64,000 nucleotides of DNA, from contig DASXRQ010000115.1 in NCBI GenBank assembly GCA_036506495.1, forward strand, positions 110,695 to 174,694. The letters run 5' to 3'. The translations under genes were made by a program, and so were the position numbers. The notes beneath the pieces were generated by a model, which was not told the origin of the DNA, ran no database searches, and saw nothing but the letters and a program-made list of their open reading frames with translations. This document shows positions 58,688 to 64,000 of the stretch, piece after piece; the stretch's first letter is position 1; each line of letters opens with the position of its first letter. The DNA comes from DASXRC01 sp036506495 (GTDB lineage Bacteria; Actinomycetota; Actinomycetes; Mycobacteriales; Micromonosporaceae).

Positions 58688-59524
58688 CTAACTGTCCGCG
58701 AACAGCCGCCACACGAGAAAACCGGTGCCCCAGGACCGCTCCACCACGACGCCCAGGTCGGCCGACTCGGACCGGACCGTGAGCGGGTAGGTGATCGGCC
58801 GCCCGTCGCAGGGCAGGGTCCGCGTCCGAGGCGGGATCCGGGACCCGGCCGTGATGGTGGCGGCGCCGTCGCCGACGCAGACGGCCTCCGCCCGATAGAC
58901 CCCGGCAGCCAGCCGACCCAGCCGGATCGGGACCGCACCGTTCAAGGTCGGCAGGGCCACCTGGAACCCCGCGACAGGGTCGGCGCCCGCGAGCACGCGC
59001 CTTGCCCGGTCCGGCCAGTCGGATCGCACGGGCCGGATCGGCACGATCTGCCACGCGCCGACGGCGCCGGGCACCGCGGCGCGAGTCTGGACGGTGAGCG
59101 TGCCGGCTCGCACCACGTAGAACGGGAACCGGACGATCTGCGGCTCGACGGCGCAGCCGAACCCGACGAGACCGGTGGTCGCGCCGGGCACCATGACATG
59201 GAGAAGGCCCTCCCGGCCGTCGTCTCCCACACACACGAACTCGAGGTCATGCGGGCCGCTGGCCACCGGGATGTCCGCGGAAACCTCGGGAGCCAGCGCC
59301 ACCGGGCCACGTCGACCGATCGCGCGGTCGGTCGCCGGCAGGGCACGGTCCGCCGCGGCCAGCCATTCCGCCGGTACGAGGAAGGCTGGCATCGGCGCCG
59401 GTTGCGGCCGCGCCGGAGTGGGCGCGGCGGCCGTCGCAGACCAGCGCCAGATGCCCGCGCCGAGCGCCAGCGCGACGAGCGCGATAAGGGCGGCCGTGCT
59501 GCGACGATCGTGCCGGGCGCCCAT
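58688..59524 (-). CDS. Secreted hypothetical protein
   Basis: This 278-residue protein has an N-terminal membrane anchor or signal (TAALIALVALALGAGIW) and a Pro-rich stretch, then two repeated-looking beta domains, each with a Cys in VCVGDDG and VCVGDGA and hydrophobic strands (IRLGRLAAGVYRAEAVC). No catalytic motif is seen. The duplication of VCVGDG motifs suggests two related modules. It lies 46 nt upstream of the FhuF-like gene's stop, on the same strand. Confidence 0.65.
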   Translation of the reverse strand: MGARHDRRSTAALIALVALALGAGIWRWSATAAAPTPARPQPAPMPAFLVPAEWLAAADRALPATDRAIGRRGPVALAPEVSADIPVASGPHDLEFVCVGDDGREGLLHVMVPGATTGLVGFGCAVEPQIVRFPFYVVRAGTLTVQTRAAVPGAVGAWQIVPIRPVRSDWPDRARRVLAGADPVAGFQVALPTLNGAVPIRLGRLAAGVYRAEAVCVGDGAATITAGSRIPPRTRTLPCDGRPITYPLTVRSESADLGVVVERSWGTGFLVWRLFADS

Positions 59525-59570
59525 GCTCGGACGGTACGCCGTGCGGACCGGCCCGACGACCGGCCGACCG

Positions 59571-60365
59571 CTACGGCTGGCGGATGCAGCAGCCGGAGCA
59601 GATCTTCGGCTCGGGCAGCGTGAACGCCAGGCAACAGGTGCGCCGATGCACCGTCGGCCGGCCGTCCGGGCCGGGCACCAGGTCGACGAGGTCGTCGACG
59701 CCGAGGACGTCCAGCAACGTGTGGATCATCTCGGTCGCGGAGCCGGGCAGCGCGTCGGCGGCGCGGAGAATCCCATATGCCACACCGGATGCGAGCGACC
59801 CCAGCATCGTTCGCTCGCCGAGGCGCACACCCGCCCGGATGCGGTCGAGCATCGGCGCGAGGTGCGCTTCCAGCAGCGACTCCCGAAGCGATGCCAGCAG
59901 GGCGGTTTCGTCCGGGACCGCCCGCACGTGCGGTGCGCCTGCGAGGGCGAGCGGGTCGGTCGGCAGGACGGCGACCTCGATCGTGGGGCTCAGCCCGATC
60001 GTCAGCAGCGGCCGGTGATCCTCGAAGTGCACCAACACGTTCGCGGGATCGACCAGCGGCACGCGGCGGGCCGAGGCCCACCCGAGGATGGCCGGCAGGG
60101 CGAGCCAATATGTGTACGCCTTCCAGGCGAGCGCCGCCGCCGCGTGCGGGGACGCGCGCCAGCGGTGTTTGGCGGCGTCGAGCAGTTGGGGCAGTCGTAC
60201 GCCGTTGACGAGGTCTGTCGCCGGCCACCAGTCCGCACGGTCGTTGATCACAAGGCCGGGAGCGATGCCCGGCAGTGCGTCGGTCCCGAACGCGGCCCGA
60301 AGGGTCGCGGTGACCGGCGCGAGCCTGCTCGCCTCCACGGGTACATGATTAACGACCAACGTCAC
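59571..60365 (-). CDS. FhuF-like ferric-iron reductase family protein
   Basis: This 264-residue protein ends with the CC-x10-C-x2-C [2Fe-2S] motif of FhuF-type siderophore-iron reductases, in a short RRTCC...SGCC segment. The body includes LAWKAYTYWLALPAILGWAS, typical of the family. It would release iron from imported ferric siderophores in the cytoplasm. An IdeR-like box lies 40-58 nt upstream of the GTG 60365 start, so iron-dependent repression is expected. No siderophore transporter is adjacent; it may be a stand-alone reductase. Confidence 0.85.
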   Translation of the reverse strand: MTLVVNHVPVEASRLAPVTATLRAAFGTDALPGIAPGLVINDRADWWPATDLVNGVRLPQLLDAAKHRWRASPHAAAALAWKAYTYWLALPAILGWASARRVPLVDPANVLVHFEDHRPLLTIGLSPTIEVAVLPTDPLALAGAPHVRAVPDETALLASLRESLLEAHLAPMLDRIRAGVRLGERTMLGSLASGVAYGILRAADALPGSATEMIHTLLDVLGVDDLVDLVPGPDGRPTVHRRTCCLAFTLPEPKICSGCCIRQP

Positions 60366-60404
60366 TCTCCGCCGCCTTCCGGCCGACTCCCCACGCTAGC
60401 TCGC

Positions 60405-60423
60405 TAAGGGTAGCCTAACCAAC
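60405..60423. promoter_or_regulatory. Predicted IdeR/DmdR iron box
   Basis: The 19-nt sequence taagggtagcctaaccaac matches the actinobacterial iron-box consensus ttaggttagcctaacctaa at 15 of 19 positions, with the central tagcctaacc exact. It lies 40 nt upstream of the FhuF-like start codon, in the expected operator position. It predicts repression by iron-loaded IdeR or DmdR. Confidence 0.78.
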
Positions 60424-60440
60424 GAAGGTGTGCCGGCGGC

Positions 60441-61553
60441 CTAGCCGTCGCCGAAGGCGTCGTACTTGATCCGGATGGACGGCACCTGCATCTCGGCCAG
60501 CGTGCGCAACGTCGCCTTGACCATCGCCGGCGACCCGGAGACGAAGAAGTCGTGGTCATCCCACGGCCCGTACCGGGCGAGCACGTCGGAGATGTTGCCC
60601 CGCTCGCCGGGGGAGCCCCGGTCCTCGCTGCAGGCCGGCACAACGGCCAGCCACGGGTGCCGGGCCGCCATCTGGTTGAGCTCCGCGAGGTCGTAGAGGT
60701 CTTCGCGGTCCTTGGCACCGAAGAACACGTGCACCCAACGGGTCCGGTTGTATCGGGTGAGCTCCTCGACGATCGCCTTGATCGGAGCGAGGCCGGTGCC
60801 ACCGGCGATACACACAATGTCCCTTGTGGACTCCCGATCGAGGGTCATCTCACCCATCGGCGCGGCGAGGCGGATCATGTCGCCCGGTCTCGTGCGGCGG
60901 ACGAGCGCGCTGGAGACCCAGCCGGCCCCGAGCGCCCGCACATGGAACTCCATCGTGTTGTCCGTACGCGGGGCGTTCGCCATCGAGTACACGCGCCACA
61001 GGCGGGGCTGGTAGCGCGGGCACTCGACGCTTACGTACTGCCCGGCGCGGTACTCGATCGGGGCGAGCGGCCGGCACGTGAACACCGCGATGTCGCGGCT
61101 GCGCCGCTCGTGGGTGAGCACCTCCGCGTGCCAGTACGGCGGGTTGGTGTCGGCCTCGGCGCCGGCGAGCATCCTTCTGGCGATGACTCCGTACGCGTCG
61201 GCCCAGGCCTGGTCGTACTCGATGCTCCACTTCTCGCCCGCGAACGTGCGCAGCGACTCGAGCAGGGCCATGCGCACCACCTCGTAGTGCTCCGGAACGA
61301 CGTGGAACTTGCGGTGATCCCGGCCCAGCGACCGCAGGTAGTCGTCGAACCGTTCCGGATCGTCGATGGTCTGCACCGCCGTGACGATCGCGCCGAGCAA
61401 CCTCGCCCGCTGGGCGTCCATCTGCACGGGGAACAGGTCGCGCAACTGCGGGTTCGACAGGAAGATCCGGGCATAGAAGTAGCCGGCCACCTTGTCCTGC
61501 TGCTCCTCGAGGAGCGTCCAGCTCTCCTTCAGGATGCGCGAGAGGTTGCCCAT
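60441..61553 (-). CDS. Flavohemoglobin-type globin/FAD-NAD reductase
   Basis: This 370-residue protein has a globin domain (1-145) with B10 Tyr in YFYARIF, E7-region Gln48, and proximal His80 in GRDHRKFHVVPEHYE. The FAD domain has RVYSMAN and the NAD(P)H domain has GGTGLAPIKAIVEEL and FFVSGSP. The likely role is detoxification of nitric oxide to nitrate. The ATG is at 61553. No NsrR gene is adjacent. The gap to the FhuF-like start is about 75 nt and contains the IdeR-like box, but the box is positioned for the FhuF gene. Confidence 0.93.
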   Translation of the reverse strand: MGNLSRILKESWTLLEEQQDKVAGYFYARIFLSNPQLRDLFPVQMDAQRARLLGAIVTAVQTIDDPERFDDYLRSLGRDHRKFHVVPEHYEVVRMALLESLRTFAGEKWSIEYDQAWADAYGVIARRMLAGAEADTNPPYWHAEVLTHERRSRDIAVFTCRPLAPIEYRAGQYVSVECPRYQPRLWRVYSMANAPRTDNTMEFHVRALGAGWVSSALVRRTRPGDMIRLAAPMGEMTLDRESTRDIVCIAGGTGLAPIKAIVEELTRYNRTRWVHVFFGAKDREDLYDLAELNQMAARHPWLAVVPACSEDRGSPGERGNISDVLARYGPWDDHDFFVSGSPAMVKATLRTLAEMQVPSIRIKYDAFGDG

Positions 61554-61698
61554 AGAACCCTTGCCCTCTTGGGGTGGTCAGGTGGTGATGCGCGCCGGAT
61601 AAGGCTGGCCACCCTCCGAACGGATCCGTCGCACCGGCTGTCCGATTAGGGGTGGCCCGGCCGGCCGACCGACCGCGCCCGTCAGGCACAGTTGTCGG

Positions 61699-62475
61699 GT
61701 GACCGTTGATCTCGTACGCGATCGCACGCCGACCAGGACGGTCCTGCGCAACGAGGTGCTCCTGGTGCTGGGGGTGTCGCTGGGTGCCTCGGCGGTGTAC
61801 GCATTCGTGTCGCTGATCGCGCGGCTGACCGCTGCGCAGCCGCTCAGCAAGCAGACCGTGGCGCTCAATGTCTCGCAGTCGGCGCGACCGTGGCTCGACC
61901 TGACATACCAACTGCTCGGGATCCTCTTGGGCGTCGTGCCGGCGCTCCTCGCCGTACACCTGCTGAACCGGGACCCCGGCGATGCGCGAGCGATGCTCGG
62001 CCTAGATCTCCGCGGCCGACGGGGGTTTGATCTTGCGGCCGGTTGCCTCCTGGCCGCGGCGATCGGGCTGCCTGGCCTGGGGCTGTACCTCGCGGCGCGG
62101 GCGGCGGGCATCAACGCGACGGTCGTGCCGGCGGCGCTGCCCCACGTCTGGTGGGCGGTGCCGGTCCTGATCCTGTCGGCGGCGCAGAACGCGGTGCTCG
62201 AAGAGGTCGTGATGATCGGCTACCTGCTGACGCGGCTGCGCGAGCTCGGCTGGCGCATCGGCGCCGCCATCGCGGCGAGCGCGCTGCTGCGCGGCTCGTA
62301 CCACCTGTATCAGGGGTTCGGCGCGTTCCTCGGCAACGCGATCATGGGGGTGGTGTTTTCGCTGTTCTTCGTGCGGACGCGGCGGCTGTTGCCCCTCGTG
62401 ATCGCGCACACGCTCGTCGACGTCGTGGCATTCGTCGGGTACACGCTGCTGTACGACAAGGTCAGTTGGCTGTAG
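61699..62475 (+). CDS. CPBP family intramembrane metalloprotease
   Basis: This 258-residue Abi/CAAX-type membrane protease has about seven helices. The conserved motifs are EEVVMIGYLLTRL (EE-x3-x-x-R pattern), RGSYHLYQG (His) and the final VIAHTLVDVVAF (His and Asp). The substrate is unknown; roles in bacteriocin self-immunity or protein prenyl-like processing are known in the family. GTG 61699. The 3' end overlaps the convergent gene by 14 nt. Confidence 0.9.
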   Translation: MTVDLVRDRTPTRTVLRNEVLLVLGVSLGASAVYAFVSLIARLTAAQPLSKQTVALNVSQSARPWLDLTYQLLGILLGVVPALLAVHLLNRDPGDARAMLGLDLRGRRGFDLAAGCLLAAAIGLPGLGLYLAARAAGINATVVPAALPHVWWAVPVLILSAAQNAVLEEVVMIGYLLTRLRELGWRIGAAIAASALLRGSYHLYQGFGAFLGNAIMGVVFSLFFVRTRRLLPLVIAHTLVDVVAFVGYTLLYDKVSWL

Positions 62476-63424
62476 CCCGATAATGCCGGGCAGCCCGGTG
62501 CGCCAGACGCTCAGTGCCGTCCGTCGCCTGAGCCAGCGCCAGCAGGCCACCCGCTCCGGGCGCCAGCCGGCCCGCGAGCCGCCGCAGGCCCCACCCTCGG
62601 ATCCGGGTCATCAGCGGGCCGACCAATCGGGTGCTCTCGCGGGTTCCCTCCCCGTGGGCGTCGGCCACGGCCGCGCGTGCGGCATCCGGGCTCGGGTGCA
62701 CGCCGATCAGGACGAGGAGGTCGGCGGCGCGGGCGTGCTCGGTCGGGTCGTGCCCGTGCGCGGCGGCGACGTGCAGCACCAGCGCCGAGTGGACCCACGC
62801 CAGAGCGACGAGCTCGGCGGCCGGCGCGAACACGCCCGCCGCGGCAGACGCGATCGCCGCGACGCGGGCCATTCTGGTGAACCGGACCGTGGCGAGGCGC
62901 GTGAGGCCGCGCGCGTCCGCGGCCGGGTACGCCTTGCGGAGATCGCGTGCCCAGTCCCGCGCCTGCGGGCCGATCGCGTCGACGGCGGCGAGCGCCAGGA
63001 GCTCGGGGGCGTACCCGGGATTGGCCCGGATCCGCGACCACACGCCGCCGGCGGTCGCGGCCGTGGGCGGTGCGGCCTCTGCAGGCGTACGCGCCGCGGC
63101 CCTTGTGGCCGGCTCGGCCGTTGCTGCGCGCGCGGCCTTCGCCGGGGCGGCCGCCTTGGGCGTGGCCGTCTTGGCCGGGGTGGTCTTCTTCGCGGCGGTG
63201 GTCTTCTTCGCGGGAGTCTGCTTTTGTGCGGTGGTCTTGGTGTCCTTCTTGGCTGCCTTGCGCGGTCTTCTGCTCGGCGGGCTCGGCGGCGGGCTCGGCG
63301 CCGTCGCGCCGCCGGTCTGCGGCGCCGGGATCGTCTCCTGCCCGGCCGGCTCGGGCTGCGTCGGGATCGCCGGCGGCTGAAACGTCACCGGCGGGGCGGG
63401 CGGTCGACGGCGCTGCTCGTCCAT
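62462..63424 (-). CDS. Hypothetical protein with Ala/Pro/Lys-rich region
   Basis: This 320-residue protein has a Pro/Gln-rich start, then a long low-complexity stretch of AKKTTPAKTATPKAA type (about 55-125), resembling nucleoid-associated or envelope linker sequences. A folded helical domain follows (about 128-310), RGGVWSRIRANPGYAPELLALAAVDAIGPQARDW through VHSALVLHVAAAHGHD and AHRAARHYRATAN. It has no signal peptide or recognised family. The linker could bind DNA or polyanions because of its Lys/Ala content, but this is inference. ATG 63424. Confidence 0.68.
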   Translation of the reverse strand: MDEQRRRPPAPPVTFQPPAIPTQPEPAGQETIPAPQTGGATAPSPPPSPPSRRPRKAAKKDTKTTAQKQTPAKKTTAAKKTTPAKTATPKAAAPAKAARAATAEPATRAAARTPAEAAPPTAATAGGVWSRIRANPGYAPELLALAAVDAIGPQARDWARDLRKAYPAADARGLTRLATVRFTRMARVAAIASAAAGVFAPAAELVALAWVHSALVLHVAAAHGHDPTEHARAADLLVLIGVHPSPDAARAAVADAHGEGTRESTRLVGPLMTRIRGWGLRRLAGRLAPGAGGLLALAQATDGTERLAHRAARHYRATAN

Positions 63425-63587
63425 GTCGAGCGAGCGTAGTCGGGTCGACCGACGCATGGCCGACGTGATCTTTACGGCGCGCCAAGATCGCGCTTGGGAG
63501 CACCCCGTCTTAGCTCGTCCGTAGTCGCTTTGCTGCCGTCTCCGGCGGCCCTGTATCCTCGACCGGCGGTGGTCCACGGGGCCACCT

Positions 63588-63678
63588 GGAGGCTTCGCCT
63601 AGTCCGGTCTATGGCGCCGCACTGCTAATGCGGTTGGGGTCTTAAAGCCCCTCCCGGGTTCGAATCCCGGAGCCTCCG
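63588..63678 (+). tRNA. tRNA-Ser (anticodon GCT)
   Basis: This 91-nt class II tRNA has a 7-bp acceptor ggaggct/agcctcc (63588-63594 with 63671-63677), anticodon stem ccgca/tgcgg around loop ctgctaa (anticodon gct, decoding AGC and AGU), a long variable arm, and T loop ttcgaat. Discriminator G; CCA not encoded. Confidence 0.96.
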
Positions 63679-63712
63679 CGCTGAGACCGGTCTGTACACT
63701 GGTCAGGCGTCT

Positions 63713-63785
63713 GCGCCCGTAGCTCAATGGATAGAGCATCTGACTACGGATCAGAAGGTTGGGGGTTCGAGTCCCTTCGGGCGCG
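63713..63785 (+). tRNA. tRNA-Arg (anticodon ACG)
   Basis: This 73-nt tRNA has a 7-bp acceptor gcgcccg/cgggcgc (63713-63719 with 63778-63784), anticodon stem ctga/tcag with loop ctacgga (anticodon acg, read as ICG after deamination), and T loop ttcgagt. It is the probable integration site of the element whose integrase follows at 63858. Confidence 0.96.
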
Positions 63786-63793
63786 CCCAGGTC

Positions 63794-63825
63794 AAGGGCC
63801 ATCTCGGACGTCCGAGGTGGCCCTT
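63794..63825 (+). terminator. Intrinsic terminator after tRNA-Arg
   Basis: A 15-bp stem (63794-63808 with 63811-63825, one G-U) with a 2-nt loop, followed by ttagc, lies 9 nt after the tRNA-Arg 3' end. It would end the tRNA transcript. Confidence 0.8.
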
Positions 63826-63857
63826 TTAGCTAGCTGTACTGCAGCGAAGTACAGCAG

Positions 63858-64000
63858 TTACTGCCCTTCCAAGCTCTCGCCAAGCCGCTTCAGCGCGTCC
63901 CGCGTTGCGTTCGAACTAACGCGAGCGTAGATCTCCATCGTGATCGAGAACTGAGCGTGACGAAGTACCTGCATCACCACCCTCGGGTGGACGTCGAGAT
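63858..64000 (-). CDS. Tyrosine-family site-specific integrase, C-terminal part
   Basis: The minus strand encodes the last 46 or so residues of a tyrosine recombinase, LDVHPRVVMQVLRHAQFSITMEIYARVSS onward to EGQ. It includes the HxxR-type histidine region VLRHAQFS and the nucleophile Tyr in MEIYARV. The rest runs off the window's right edge. It points towards tRNA-Arg, the usual arrangement of an integrated actinobacterial element whose attachment site lies in the tRNA 3' end. A 7-bp inverted repeat (63834-63854) precedes the stop. Confidence 0.88.
   Translation of the reverse strand, partial: LDVHPRVVMQVLRHAQFSITMEIYARVSSNATRDALKRLGESLEGQ

Noticed and set aside
1..64000. CRISPR arrays, insertion sequences with transposases, rRNA genes
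   Set aside because: None seen; no regularly spaced direct repeats, no DDE or serine transposase motifs, and no rRNA-like sequence.

Overview
The window is a dense, GC-rich stretch of a chromosome from a filamentous-type actinobacterium. Supporting signs are the very high third-position GC, frequent GTG starts, tRNA genes without an encoded CCA end, DUF5926, DUF1025-type metallopeptidase and AIM24 genes in their usual actinobacterial form, several LytR-CpsA-Psr proteins, and an IdeR-like iron box. The gene mix looks most like Micromonosporaceae, but that placement is inference; no 16S or ribosomal gene lies in the window.

Layout. 1-5.3 kb: a partial membrane protein, OsmC, a zincin, AIM24, prephenate dehydratase (pheA) and small regulatory or unknown genes. 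5.5-10.7 kb: arginine deiminase, DUF5926, two ATPase-fold signalling proteins (an RsbW-like protein and a GAF/PAS histidine kinase), a glycerophosphodiester phosphodiesterase and a rhodanese. 10.7-15.6 kb: three consecutive LytR-CpsA-Psr cell-wall ligases and a UDP-glucuronate decarboxylase-like epimerase. 15.7-29.3 kb: two acetate-type symporters, each with a small membrane partner, an ABC-2 exporter, a DUF4173 membrane protein, an OmpR-type and a LytS/LytTR-type two-component system, and a decayed Uma2 gene. 29.4-35.9 kb: an exopolysaccharide initiating transferase, an Fpg/Nei glycosylase, a glycosyltransferase, and a compact three-gene operon (cytidylyltransferase, glycerol-1-phosphate dehydrogenase-like, CDP-alcohol phosphotransferase) that appears to make a glycerol-1-phosphate-derived product. 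36-47.4 kb: CBS protein, kinase-like enzyme, aminotransferase, CorA, cyclophilin, rhomboid, thiolase, and a second OmpR-type two-component system with a lipoprotein.

47.5-52.6 kb is a tight catabolic operon: a fused ADP-forming acyl-CoA synthetase, an AMP-forming acyl-CoA ligase and a B12-dependent mutase large subunit with an altered CoA-binding segment and no small subunit nearby. 52.7-63.4 kb carries a GT2 enzyme, a quinone oxidoreductase, a secreted trypsin-like protease, a cupredoxin lipoprotein, a DUF1906 hydrolase-like protein, an iron-regulated FhuF-like protein beside a flavohemoglobin, and a CPBP protease. The right edge has tRNA-Ser(GCT) and tRNA-Arg(ACG), followed by the 3' end of a tyrosine integrase. 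This is the boundary of an element integrated at tRNA-Arg that continues beyond the window.

The most unusual signal is non-coding. Three copies of a ~95-110 nt palindromic element with the arm TTTGCTCTGCTTCC sit at 2.0, 33.2 and 53.4 kb. All three lie between convergent gene pairs. Two other palindromic sequences are present: one between genes at 15.65 kb, and one inserted in frame inside the acyl-CoA synthetase gene at 48.9 kb.
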